Assembly (NCBI GenBank): GCA_024698925.1
Contig: JAILQO010000042.1
Coordinates: forward strand, 17,312-81,311
Direction: 5' to 3'
DNA from: Bacteroidaceae bacterium
Lineage (GTDB): Bacteria > Bacteroidota > Bacteroidia > Bacteroidales > Bacteroidaceae
Length of the DNA stretch: 64,000 bases
The notes beneath the pieces were generated by a model. It saw nothing but the letters and a program-made list of their open reading frames with translations. It searched no databases and was not told the DNA's origin. Both the position numbers and the translations under genes were made by a program. Every line of letters begins with the position of its first letter. The stretch's first letter is position 1. Below, piece by piece: positions 51,867 to 60,652 of the stretch.

Positions 51867-51874
51867 CAAAGGTA
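51867..51874 (-). promoter_or_regulatory. Bacteroidetes -7 box immediately upstream of epsC
   Basis: TACCTTTG on the minus strand, with the ATG only 9 bases after its last base. Transcription would begin about 4-7 bases before the start codon, so the mRNA may be nearly leaderless. Confidence 0.6.
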
Positions 51875-51948
51875 GCGCGAAATCCTTGCTTACCCAAACT
51901 TTTCGGAAAGAAAGTGATACTAAGCCTCTAAAAACAAGGATAAAAGAG

Positions 51949-53553
51949 CTATTTGAGTAAGATCTTACGTCCTCCTATGATGCGTAGCCCGCGATAAGAA
52001 GGGGTTACTTGTTGTCCAGAAAGGCTATAGACTTGACGGGGGAGTGTTGAAAAACGGCTATTTTCGGTTGGAGATTGAAGGGCATCGACAACCGGCGGCT
52101 CCTCAATAGACCATACATAGCTTGGCTGAAGGGAGTATTCTGCGAGTGGTGCCGTTTTTTTCGTTGTATTCACCGTCCAAAAAGTGTTGGCATTTACGCC
52201 CCAACCACTATCTGAAGCGGCGGCATTCGTCGCACGTACGGCGTAGAGCCCATCCGTTCCGAGGAAGAAGACTTGCGCCTCCCAATCGGCACGTTTCAGT
52301 TCCTCATTAGTCTCCAAATGACCTGTATGAAGTGTTGGATTACCACCTACAGGAGGATTCGTGAAATAAGCTTCACGGAAGCGGAAGCCCCAATAGTAGG
52401 TTCCACCTGTGAGACGTGTAAAAGTGAAAACGCCTGCATCAATAGGATCCGAAGAGAGTGTGCCCGTTGTGGTGAGATAGTACTTCTTGGTGCCCACCAT
52501 GGTGGTAATACTACGCTTACTACTATTTTTGATATTGGCTATCGCACGGAAATAGGCGGTATGATTCCCCTCACGGAAATTATTCGCGACGAGGGCTTCC
52601 GTGAGGTCCAGTCCTTTGACATCATAGTCACCTGAACGATTGGAACCCGCAAAATCCATCATGACAAGACCTGTAGCACCTGCATTTTGTTTAAGGTATT
52701 CGATGACTGCGGCATTCTGTGTAGCGGCATTATCGCGATAACCGTCTTGTGAGGCAATGTCTGTAAGAAAAAATGTCTTGGAATAGCCAGATGTGTGGTT
52801 AATGACCCAAATATTGGGATTTGTATTCTCGGTACAAGAGAATTGAAGCATGCGTGCTACACTATTTGTTTTCTTAGCGACTGCCCCACTGGCGGTTACC
52901 TCATAGAAATCCTGAATATAGCAGGGAGCTGTTGCACGTCCCTTGATCGTGCCACCTTTCTGATTGTTAAAGTCATCACTGAACTTCCAATCTTTAATAT
53001 AGCCGCCAACGGGCGAGGTTCGATATTCATCACGGCTTAAAACAAGAAGTTTGCCACGCGCTTGCCCCATCGTGAGCAAGGGAGTGAAGTTAATGGCATG
53101 ACTCTTGACCGGTTCTGTCGTGAGCTGCTTCGTCATGAGTTGGCTCCATTTAGAACTATTGTCATCACCCTCCGTCTCATGTCGCATAATGATGATAGCC
53201 AATTCCGTGGGATTACTGTCCAGTAGCGAGCAGAGTGTGGTGACGGCATCCTCAAAAGAAATATTTGTGGAAAGGATGCCATGATAAATGGCCAGTTTAT
53301 CGCCATCTACACAAGGACGCAGGTCGAAAGCACGAACGCCAGCCTCCCACATCTCAGAAAGTGTGAGATCCTGAGTCCGTCCAAAGGTATCACTTGATGT
53401 ACCATGCCCCGTGGCCGCATCGTGGGCCCCGGGAATAGAAAGCTGACTAACAAAAGTCTCGTCAGGAACACGACTCATCCACGAAGGATTAGCGGATATG
53501 ACATATTGCTGTACAGCAACTGACATCAACAGAAGGATAATGAAGCGTTTCAT
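51949..53553 (-). CDS. Secreted phosphatidylinositol-specific phospholipase C-like protein
   Basis: A 534-residue exported protein. Signal peptide MKRFIILLLMSVAVQQYVISA. The PI-PLC X domain (about 25-335) shows the two catalytic histidines at H44 (SIPGAHDAATGHG) and H91 (LAIYHGIL), with RAFDLRP and VMMDFAG strands. Residues about 345-486 are the module shared with the 920-residue protein. The tail (RQVYSLSGQQVTPSYRGLRIIGGRKILLK, quoted in part as RGLRIIGGRKILLK) is the Prevotella C-terminal type. Secreted PI-PLC enzymes cleave phosphatidylinositol or its glycan-linked forms. The gene lies 17 bases after the NUDIX gene on the minus strand. Confidence 0.88.
   Translation of the reverse strand: MKRFIILLLMSVAVQQYVISANPSWMSRVPDETFVSQLSIPGAHDAATGHGTSSDTFGRTQDLTLSEMWEAGVRAFDLRPCVDGDKLAIYHGILSTNISFEDAVTTLCSLLDSNPTELAIIIMRHETEGDDNSSKWSQLMTKQLTTEPVKSHAINFTPLLTMGQARGKLLVLSRDEYRTSPVGGYIKDWKFSDDFNNQKGGTIKGRATAPCYIQDFYEVTASGAVAKKTNSVARMLQFSCTENTNPNIWVINHTSGYSKTFFLTDIASQDGYRDNAATQNAAVIEYLKQNAGATGLVMMDFAGSNRSGDYDVKGLDLTEALVANNFREGNHTAYFRAIANIKNSSKRSITTMVGTKKYYLTTTGTLSSDPIDAGVFTFTRLTGGTYYWGFRFREAYFTNPPVGGNPTLHTGHLETNEELKRADWEAQVFFLGTDGLYAVRATNAAASDSGWGVNANTFWTVNTTKKTAPLAEYSLQPSYVWSIEEPPVVDALQSPTENSRFSTLPRQVYSLSGQQVTPSYRGLRIIGGRKILLK
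52096..52521 (-). other. Shared ~140-residue module, copy in the PI-PLC protein
   Basis: Residues about 345-486. GTKKYYLTTTGTL, FTFTRLTGG, DWEAQVFFL, GLYAVRATNAAA, TFWTVNTT and PSYVWSIEEP occur in the same order and spacing as in the 920-residue protein (residues 190-331). Identity over the core stretches is clear by eye although the surrounding protein differs. Confidence 0.75.
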
Positions 53554-53570
53554 GATGATTAACGGTTTTT

Positions 53571-54125
53571 CTATGATTTATGATGTGACTGATTATCAAT
53601 CGCGAGTAACTTCTCTACACCGCTGCGGATACTGAGAAGTCCAAAGTCAGAAGGATGAATGTCGGAAGGATGAATCCATAGCAGTTCGGCAGCATCATCG
53701 GCGGCGTGGGCATGGGAATAGACATTGGCGTTCTCCGCCTTGACATAGCAACGGTAGAACATATCCATTGTATGAACCAGGAAACCAGAGTAAAGGTACT
53801 GATTGGGAATAGAAAAAAGGAACTCAACACGGTCCACATCAAGTCCCGTTTCTTCTTTCACCTCGCGCATCACGCCCTCTTCGCTCGTCTCAAACATATC
53901 TGAAAAGCCTCCGGGAAGATCCAGTGTACCCTTGGCTGGTTCCTTCGCACGTCGCACACAAAGCCACTCTCCCCGTTCATTGACAATAAGTCCTACCGTA
54001 GCAGCAGAAGGGTTGAAATAGTACGTGAAGCCACAGTCCTCGCAATGCTTGGACTTGGCATTATGCTCCACGAAATGTGATGAACCACACTTGGGACAGA
54101 AGTGGAATTGTTCTAACGGATGCAT
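53571..54125 (-). CDS. NUDIX hydrolase with N-terminal zinc ribbon
   Basis: A 184-residue protein beginning MHPLEQFHFCPKCGSSHF. Two CxxC pairs (CPKC, CEDC) form a zinc ribbon, as in NadM/NudC-type NUDIX proteins. The NUDIX box reads GFSDMFETSEEGVMREVKEE followed by TGL, fitting G-x5-E-x7-RE-x2-EE-x-G. Substrate may be a nucleotide-sugar, dinucleotide or mRNA cap-like molecule; no more can be said. The ATG at 54125 is chosen over 54185, since the longer form would overlap the S46 gene further and precede the zinc ribbon. Confidence 0.9.
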   Translation of the reverse strand: MHPLEQFHFCPKCGSSHFVEHNAKSKHCEDCGFTYYFNPSAATVGLIVNERGEWLCVRRAKEPAKGTLDLPGGFSDMFETSEEGVMREVKEETGLDVDRVEFLFSIPNQYLYSGFLVHTMDMFYRCYVKAENANVYSHAHAADDAAELLWIHPSDIHPSDFGLLSIRSGVEKLLAIDNQSHHKS

Positions 54126-54139
54126 GAGGAGAGAAGTGA

Positions 54140-56437
54140 TTAGTCTTTGAGGATTTCCTCTATGAGGTTTTGTGCATTTCCCCACTTGTCAATGAGCCAC
54201 AGAACGTAGCGAATATCAACGCCTATGCAGCGCGTCAGGTCGCTATCAAAACTGATGTCGGAACTGAGGGCATCCCAGTTACCATCAAAAGCGAGTCCGA
54301 TGAGTTCTCCCTTTCCGTTGAACATCGGCGAACCGCTATTACCGCCTGTGATGTCATTGGTTGTGAGGAAACAGAGAGGCAACTGGCGTGTTTTCTGATC
54401 CACATAGCGCCCATAGTCGCCGCTCTTCAGCAGATTCAGGACTTCGCTTTGCACCTGATAGTCCGGGTTGTCCTTACCGCCTTCGATTTTAGCGATGAGC
54501 GAGGGCATAGTCGTGAGGAAGTCATGATGTGTGCCAGCGTTGGTGTAGTCACTGACGATACCGTAGCTCATGCGCTGTGTAAAGTTTGCATCGCTATAAT
54601 GCGGCTGATCCATTTCCATCTCGAGGACGGCTTGCGTCAGCAGATTCTCGTTGTACTGGATGATGGGCGCTGAGTCATTCATGCGTTTTGCGATAACGTT
54701 ACGCACCATCCCATTAATCTGCCTGCAGAGCTGCACGGCGGGGTCTGCTGCGATATACGCTTCATAGGCCCTGTTGTCAGCCACTGACTGCTCTTCCTTG
54801 TTGTCGAAACGTTGTGAAGAACGCACGGTAGCGTGGGTCATCGCATACCATCCCTCGTAACTGGTAAGTTTGCTTTGCGCAAAGATATCATGAGCATAGG
54901 CAGCATAGTCATTGTGGTATTTCTTACGGATATCTGCATAGAAGCGAGGCAGGTATTTGCGGGGCAACTGCTGGGCGTAGTTCTGAAGGAGCGCAGCCAT
55001 TGTTTCCTCATCGACACGGGCATCATAGTCCTGATAGCTGGCACGGACATAGTCCATGATACTCTCCCGCGCATCTCCATAGGCACGTCGGTAGCTATCC
55101 ACATAGCGTGCGAAACCGATGATCTCAATACCGCGATAGAACGTTTCGTTGACGAAGCCATAGGCGTAGCGTGCATCATGGCGCGCCGCATAACTCTTCT
55201 TCAGGGTTGGGAACATGGTGGAGAAGCGCGATTTGAGCTGTGGATCCGCGCTGTACCATTGACGCAACTCCTGCTCCCGTTGTTCCTTCTGCTGAATGAT
55301 GCCAAGGCGATTCACGGCCTCGTTCATGCCTTGAGAGTTTTTCCAATAATTACTGGAGCTGGCATATTTGGAGGCATACTTGATGCCCACCGCACGGTCA
55401 GCCCGCATCCATTTGGTCCAAACATCCTGCTTGACGCCACGTACCTGAATCATGGGGATATTCGTTACGTTTACACGTTCATCGATGCCGTAACTGCTGA
55501 GGTAGCGGCTGGTGCTTCCGGGATAACCGATGGTCATACAATAGTCGCCCTGAGCTAAGCCATCGAGACTCACCTTGGCCCAGCGCTTGGGATGAAGGGG
55601 TATGTTTGTCTCGCTGTATTCAGCGGGAAGTCCGAGGCTGTCGGCATAGACGCGGAAGACACTGAAGTCGGCCGTCTGACGGGGCCACATCCAGTTATCT
55701 GTGTCGCCGCCGAATTTTCCTAAGCTTTGGGGAACCGTGAAGACAAGGCGCACATCAGAATATTGACGGTATTCGTTGAGATAGAATACGGAGCCGCCAT
55801 AAAAGGCTTTGCAGTCACAGACAACTCCCTTCAGGCCTTCTTCCTCAGCCCGTTGTTCGGCGCGTGCAGCAATACTATTGAGGATGCCACCGATATAATC
55901 GCTGTAAAGCTCTGCCTTTTGCGCCTCCTTTATCTTACCTCTTGAAGCATAGATACTATCCAGTTCGTGTTGTACCTGTGGGGTTACGTCAATGGTGCGC
56001 TGCCACACCTTCACGAAGATGCCCTTTGCAGGACGTTCTTCAGCATAAGAATGAGCCACGAAACCATTCTGCAGGATATCATCCTCGGGCGTAGAAAGTT
56101 GTTGGATGGCACGGAAACCGCAGTGGTGGTTGGTAAAAAGGAGGCCGTCTTGTGACACGATGACTCCGGAGCAATAGTCCGAGAAGTCCACGACACAGTC
56201 TTTGAGGCTTGTTCCGTCCTCGCCATAGAGTTGTTCATCTGTGAGCTGCAGACCCAGACTGCGGGCTACTGCCATCGCCTTGGGGTCGGTTTTACCAAGA
56301 AGCCACATACCTTCGTCGGCGAAGGCAGTCGTGGCGAATAATACGGAACAAAAAATGAAAAGGGAGGACCCACCCCTCACCCTCCCTGTGAGGGAGGGAG
56401 TGGTCACCTTCGCTAAAAATTTCTTTAACATAAACAT
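54140..56437 (-). CDS. S46 family dipeptidyl peptidase (DPP7-like)
   Basis: A 765-residue exported serine peptidase that removes dipeptides from oligopeptides in the periplasm. The catalytic set is visible: His in LLFTNHHCGF (H104/H105), Asp in GDTDNWMWPRQTADFSVF, and Ser in GGNSGSPMFNGKGEL. The S1-pocket segment GLAFDGNWDAL has glycine where DPP11-type enzymes (Asp/Glu specific) have arginine, so hydrophobic P1 specificity of the DPP7 type is predicted. Residues about 11-25 of the signal peptide (VTTPSLTGRVRGGSS) are encoded by a GC-rich palindromic repeat, leaving a hydrophobic core of LFIFCSVLFATTAFA. Start is ATG 56437 or 56431. Confidence 0.93.
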   Translation of the reverse strand: MFMLKKFLAKVTTPSLTGRVRGGSSLFIFCSVLFATTAFADEGMWLLGKTDPKAMAVARSLGLQLTDEQLYGEDGTSLKDCVVDFSDYCSGVIVSQDGLLFTNHHCGFRAIQQLSTPEDDILQNGFVAHSYAEERPAKGIFVKVWQRTIDVTPQVQHELDSIYASRGKIKEAQKAELYSDYIGGILNSIAARAEQRAEEEGLKGVVCDCKAFYGGSVFYLNEYRQYSDVRLVFTVPQSLGKFGGDTDNWMWPRQTADFSVFRVYADSLGLPAEYSETNIPLHPKRWAKVSLDGLAQGDYCMTIGYPGSTSRYLSSYGIDERVNVTNIPMIQVRGVKQDVWTKWMRADRAVGIKYASKYASSSNYWKNSQGMNEAVNRLGIIQQKEQREQELRQWYSADPQLKSRFSTMFPTLKKSYAARHDARYAYGFVNETFYRGIEIIGFARYVDSYRRAYGDARESIMDYVRASYQDYDARVDEETMAALLQNYAQQLPRKYLPRFYADIRKKYHNDYAAYAHDIFAQSKLTSYEGWYAMTHATVRSSQRFDNKEEQSVADNRAYEAYIAADPAVQLCRQINGMVRNVIAKRMNDSAPIIQYNENLLTQAVLEMEMDQPHYSDANFTQRMSYGIVSDYTNAGTHHDFLTTMPSLIAKIEGGKDNPDYQVQSEVLNLLKSGDYGRYVDQKTRQLPLCFLTTNDITGGNSGSPMFNGKGELIGLAFDGNWDALSSDISFDSDLTRCIGVDIRYVLWLIDKWGNAQNLIEEILKD
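56363..56407 (-). repeat. GC-rich palindromic repeat inside the S46 signal peptide
   Basis: CTCCCTCCCT / AGGGAGGGAG form an inverted repeat within the N-terminal coding region, flanked by GGTGACC and GGGTGGGTCC. It is related to the intergenic repeats at 18411-18571 and 34284-34336. The insertion is in frame. Confidence 0.75.
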
Positions 56438-56464
56438 ATTGTATTTCTTTTATTGTCCTATTTT

Positions 56465-57943
56465 CTAAAAGTATTTACCGATATAGGGAAGACTCTTCAG
56501 GGGAAGGTCGCGTTTGACGATATAGGCGAGGAAGAGGAGGATGAGGATGGTGTTCACGAGGAGCGCCAGCCAATCCGGAACACCTGCAGAGAAGAGGGCG
56601 GGCAGCATCTGCGGCAACAAGGTGGGCAGCAAGGCCATCACCGCATAGAGTGCAGCTGCGAGTGCCACATAAAGCATGATGTCTGTCATGGGGTAGTTGA
56701 TAGGATTTTTCTGCTGCCCCACGACATAGCTCAGCACCATCGCTGTACCGTAGCCTGCGACCCCACCCCACGCACATGCCCAATAGCCATAACGCGGGAT
56801 GAACCAGATATTGATAGCCAACAGCACGGCGCAACCGATGATGGAGAAGACGGCGCCATAGATGGTTTTGTCAATCAGCTTGTACCAGAATGAGAGGTTG
56901 AAATAAACACCCATCATGATTTCCGCCACCATGACAATCGGCACTACGCCGAGGCCCTCGCGATAGCCGGCACCGATGATATACTGCAGCACAGGCATCC
57001 AGCCTACAACACAGAGGAAAGCCAGCAGCGTGAAGATGAGGAAGTACTTCATGGCGGCGGCATAGTACTCGCGGCTATCAGCGTCCTTGGCCTTGGCAAA
57101 GACAATCGGCTCATAGGCGTAGCGGAAGGCTTGTGTAATCATAGCCATAATCATCGCAATCTTCACGCAGCCACCATAGATGCCCAACTGCACGTCGGCC
57201 TCAGCCCTGTCCGGATAGACAAGGGGGAACAGGATTTTGTCGGCCACCTGATTGAGAATACCGGCAATGCCCAGGAGGAGGATGGGCCACGAGTAGCCCA
57301 GCATCCGCTTGAGCAGCGAACCGTCAAAGTGCCACCGTATCTTGAACAGTTCCGGAATGAACAGCAGCGAGATGAAGCCCGTACACATCAGGTTGATGAG
57401 GAAGACATAGAACACGCTCGTCTTGCCCAGCACCACGAAATAGAGCAGGTTGAGGCCGATGTTCAGGAAGATGAACAGCAGCTTGAGCGATGCGAAGCGG
57501 ATGGGGCGGCGCTGATAGCGCAGGAAGCTGAAAGGCATCGCCTGCAGCGCATCCATTGCTACTACGGCAGCCATCATCAGCAGGTAATCAGGATGATCGG
57601 CATAACCCAGAGAAGTGGAAATGGGCGTGATGAAGCCGAAGATGAGCAGCAGGAAGAGCGCTGTCAGTGAACCGACGGTAGCGAAAGCCACCGAGAACAC
57701 CGTATCAGGCTGCTCGCGCTCGTCGCTGGCGAAGCGGAAGAGCGTCGTTTCCATGCCGAAGGTGAGCAGCACCAGAATAAGCGCCGTGTAGGCGTAGATA
57801 TTGGTGTTGACACCATAATCGCCCGACTCACGCGGCATGTAGTGCGTGTAGAGGGGAACGAGCAAATAGTTCAAGAACCGTCCTACGATGCTGCTGAGCC
57901 CGTAGATGGCCGTGTCCTTCATCAAAGCATTTAGTCTTGCCAT
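56465..57943 (-). CDS. Polysaccharide/lipopolysaccharide flippase (Wzx/MATE-like)
   Basis: A 492-residue protein with about 14 hydrophobic segments, typical of the PST/Wzx (MVF-superfamily) flippases. The N-terminus (MARLNALMKDTAIYGLSSIVGRFLNYLLVPLY, in part) with the glycine-serine and the following proline is characteristic, and the region YAYEPIVFAKAKDADS lies mid-protein. It should flip lipid-linked oligosaccharide across the inner membrane. There is no glycosyltransferase cluster around it: it overlaps the end of GH3 by 13 bases and precedes the S46 gene by 27 bases. Confidence 0.85.
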   Translation of the reverse strand: MARLNALMKDTAIYGLSSIVGRFLNYLLVPLYTHYMPRESGDYGVNTNIYAYTALILVLLTFGMETTLFRFASDEREQPDTVFSVAFATVGSLTALFLLLIFGFITPISTSLGYADHPDYLLMMAAVVAMDALQAMPFSFLRYQRRPIRFASLKLLFIFLNIGLNLLYFVVLGKTSVFYVFLINLMCTGFISLLFIPELFKIRWHFDGSLLKRMLGYSWPILLLGIAGILNQVADKILFPLVYPDRAEADVQLGIYGGCVKIAMIMAMITQAFRYAYEPIVFAKAKDADSREYYAAAMKYFLIFTLLAFLCVVGWMPVLQYIIGAGYREGLGVVPIVMVAEIMMGVYFNLSFWYKLIDKTIYGAVFSIIGCAVLLAINIWFIPRYGYWACAWGGVAGYGTAMVLSYVVGQQKNPINYPMTDIMLYVALAAALYAVMALLPTLLPQMLPALFSAGVPDWLALLVNTILILLFLAYIVKRDLPLKSLPYIGKYF

Positions 57944-60522
57944 GCTGGAATCGTAACGGTGAATCGGCGGAGGTCTTCGTCACGCGAGCTGGTGCCGTAC
58001 ATCACCTCGAACGTGCCGCTCTGCCTGTGTACTGTATTGGTTGGGGGATCAAAGAATTCAAAGGCTTTGGCATCGAGCTGGATGCTGACGGGTACAGACT
58101 GTCCGGCCTTCACCTGAACGCGCTGGAAGGCACGCAGGGATTTCAGCGGTCCCTCGGTATCGGAGGGCTGACGCACATAGACCTGCAGCACCTCCGCGCC
58201 ATCGCGACTACCCATATTCTTGACGGGGATATTCAGCGCTAGGCCGTCGTTCGTGACACTCCACTTGGCGGGCTGCACCTCAAAGGTGGTATAGCTCAGT
58301 CCGTAGCCAAAGGCAAAGAGGGGATCGTTGAAGTAACGATAGGTGCGGCCTTTCATAGAGTAATCCTCATAGTCAGGCAGCTGAGCCGTATTGCGATAGA
58401 ACGTCACAGGCAACTTGCCGCTGGGATTGACAGCGCCGAAGAGCACGTCAGCGATAGCCGTACCGCCCTCCTGACCTGCATACCATGCCTGCACGATGGC
58501 GTCGCAGCTGGCTGTCTCGGGCTCCAGAGCGATAGCAGAACCTGAACAACAGACAAAAATCACTTTCTTGCCAGCCGCTTTCAGAGCCTTGAGGAAATCA
58601 CGCTGCACGCGCGGAAGTTCTATATTGGTGCGGTCGCCGCCCTTGAATCCCTCGATTTCAACGGGCATCTCCTCGCCCTCAAGTGCGGGAGATATGCCGC
58701 CAACGAAGACGACCGTCTGGATACCCTTGAGTTGTGCGATGGCAGCGTCATAATCGATGGGCTGCTCCTGGGCAATATCGATTTTCATGTTGGCACCCCA
58801 GGTCTTCACCGTATGATAACGCACTTCCACGCGGTAAGTCTGACCCGCCGTAGCATCAATGACAGTACGCGTGGGAGTGGTACGCCACGAATGAACGCGC
58901 TGCTTGCGCTCGCTGTTGACATAAACCTCAAAGTCGCCGCAACCTTCTACATTCACAACATATTCTCCACCAACCTTCGGCTGGAAGTCTGTCTCGTAGC
59001 GGGCCGAGAAATCATCCAGCGCCACCTTGGGTGCAAAGTTATGCATGCCAGCTGTGGTAACGGCAAGCGGCGAGGTGTAATACTCGGTAGTGACGGGCGT
59101 GCCCGCCATCTCCGTGTTGTTCCAGAAAGTACCACGCAGTCCGCGGCGTCCTGCCTCGCTGCACTCTGTAGCCAGACGGCTGTCCATAATCTTATCATAG
59201 GTGAGGTCGCAGCCCGGGAAGTACGTGAGTTTACGTTGCTTGGCGCGAATGCCGTCGAGGATGGTCACCGTATGATTGGGCGTACCATTGTAGTTACCCC
59301 ACATCATCGGGCTGTTGTCGGCATTGGGACCGATCACGGCAATCTTCTCTTTATTCTTCGTGAGGGGTAGGATGCCACCCTTGTTCTGGAGCAGCACAAT
59401 AGCCTGACGCGCCATGTCGAGCGAGATGTTGGCAGATTCCTTGGTGGACATCGCGGAATAAGGTATCTTGGACCATTCTACAAGTGAAGGATCATCCATT
59501 TCTCCAAGGTCGAAGCGGCCTTCGAGGAGGCGGATGACGTGCTTGTCAACCTCTTCCTCTGTAATAAAGCCGCGGCGCACAGCCTCCGGAATGCTCTTAT
59601 AGGCATAACCATAGCCGCACTCCACGTCAGTACCGGCAATCGTCGCCTTGGCAGAGGCATGAGTGGCATCAGACGAGCTCTTATGTGACTCATAGAAATC
59701 ACTCACGGCGCCGCAGTCGCTGACGACCAGGTACTGGAAGCCCCATTCATCGCGCAGGATCGTCTGCAGCAGACGCTGGCTGCCACAGCAGGGATCATCG
59801 TCGAGTCGCTGATAGGCGCACATCACTTCGCGTACTTTGGCATCCTCCACAAGTGTCTTGAAGGCCGGCATATAAGTCTCCCACATATCGCGGGACGACA
59901 CGTCAGTGAGGTTAGCCGTGTGGCGTGTGTATTCTGGTCCGCTATGTACAGCATAGTGCTTGGCACAGGCCCACAGCTTACGGTATTTTGCTGTCTCAGG
60001 GCCCTGCAAGCCCTTGACCACCTGCACACCCATGACACTCGTCAGATAGGGATCCTCGCCGTAGGTCTCCTGTCCCCTGCCCCAACGCGGGTCGCGGAAG
60101 ATGTTGACATTCGGCGTCCACACCGACAGGCTATGGAACTTCTCGTCTTCGCCATTCTGGTCGTGCATGCGGTGGTTGTACTGCGCCCGGAATTCGGTGC
60201 TGGCAACGTCAAAGCACTTGTAAAGCAAATCAGGATTGAAAGATGCCGCCATAGCCACAGGCTCTGGGAACACCGTTACATTACCCATATTGGCAGCGCC
60301 ATGCAGCGCCTCACTCCACCAGAAAAACTTCTTGATGCCCAGACGGGGGATAGCAGGACTCTCGTCGAGCATCAGCTGGGCTTTCTCTTCCAGCGTCAGA
60401 CGCGAACATAAGTCTATCGCACGTTCACGTGCGCTCAACGACGCGTCCTTGTACGGAAGCGTCTGTGCCGAAAACTCAGCCGTCAAAGACACCAGAAGAA
60501 TGGCTAAAAACATCTTTTTCAT
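57931..60522 (-). CDS. Glycoside hydrolase family 3 with PA14 insertion
   Basis: An 863-residue exported β-glycosidase with a signal peptide (MKKMFLAILLVSLTAEFSAQ). The (β/α)8 domain shows the typical LTLEEKAQLMLDESPAIPRL and WWSEALHGAA start. The catalytic Asp nucleophile is in YLVVSDCGAVSDF. A PA14-like insert (about 470-600) lies in the C-terminal α/β sandwich, followed by a fibronectin-like domain (FSYGLSYTTFEV region, LKSLRAFQRV). The acid/base residue is probably in the C-terminal sandwich. Substrate is a β-linked gluco- or xyloside; the xylosidase or glucosidase call cannot be made from sequence alone. Start at 60522 follows the promoter; an in-frame ATG at 60549 overlaps the -7 box. 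Confidence 0.92.
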   Translation of the reverse strand: MKKMFLAILLVSLTAEFSAQTLPYKDASLSARERAIDLCSRLTLEEKAQLMLDESPAIPRLGIKKFFWWSEALHGAANMGNVTVFPEPVAMAASFNPDLLYKCFDVASTEFRAQYNHRMHDQNGEDEKFHSLSVWTPNVNIFRDPRWGRGQETYGEDPYLTSVMGVQVVKGLQGPETAKYRKLWACAKHYAVHSGPEYTRHTANLTDVSSRDMWETYMPAFKTLVEDAKVREVMCAYQRLDDDPCCGSQRLLQTILRDEWGFQYLVVSDCGAVSDFYESHKSSSDATHASAKATIAGTDVECGYGYAYKSIPEAVRRGFITEEEVDKHVIRLLEGRFDLGEMDDPSLVEWSKIPYSAMSTKESANISLDMARQAIVLLQNKGGILPLTKNKEKIAVIGPNADNSPMMWGNYNGTPNHTVTILDGIRAKQRKLTYFPGCDLTYDKIMDSRLATECSEAGRRGLRGTFWNNTEMAGTPVTTEYYTSPLAVTTAGMHNFAPKVALDDFSARYETDFQPKVGGEYVVNVEGCGDFEVYVNSERKQRVHSWRTTPTRTVIDATAGQTYRVEVRYHTVKTWGANMKIDIAQEQPIDYDAAIAQLKGIQTVVFVGGISPALEGEEMPVEIEGFKGGDRTNIELPRVQRDFLKALKAAGKKVIFVCCSGSAIALEPETASCDAIVQAWYAGQEGGTAIADVLFGAVNPSGKLPVTFYRNTAQLPDYEDYSMKGRTYRYFNDPLFAFGYGLSYTTFEVQPAKWSVTNDGLALNIPVKNMGSRDGAEVLQVYVRQPSDTEGPLKSLRAFQRVQVKAGQSVPVSIQLDAKAFEFFDPPTNTVHRQSGTFEVMYGTSSRDEDLRRFTVTIPAWQD

Positions 60523-60546
60523 AGTCACAGAGATTAATTCTGACCG

Positions 60547-60554
60547 CAAAAATA
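60547..60554 (-). promoter_or_regulatory. Bacteroidetes -7 box of the GH3 gene
   Basis: TATTTTTG on the minus strand, 25 bases before the ATG at 60522. It faces the GH2 promoter 66 bases away. Confidence 0.6.
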
Positions 60555-60592
60555 CGCACTTTTCTTCAATTCTTAGCTATCTTTTTCACTTT

Positions 60593-60627
60593 TTTGTCAT
60601 CACTTCCGTTCATATTCACTATCTTTG
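60593..60627 (+). promoter_or_regulatory. Promoter of the GH2 gene
   Basis: TTTG at 60593-60596 and TATCTTTG at 60620-60627, spacer 23 bases. The ATG is at 60653. Divergent with the GH3 promoter, so a shared regulator could bind the 65-base space. Confidence 0.55.
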
Positions 60628-60652
60628 CCACAAGAAATCAACAAATAACTGC

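Noticed and set aside
60236..60652. 139-residue N-terminal extension of the GH2 protein
   Set aside because: It overlaps the GH3 gene on the other strand and both promoters; a clean signal peptide starts at 60653.
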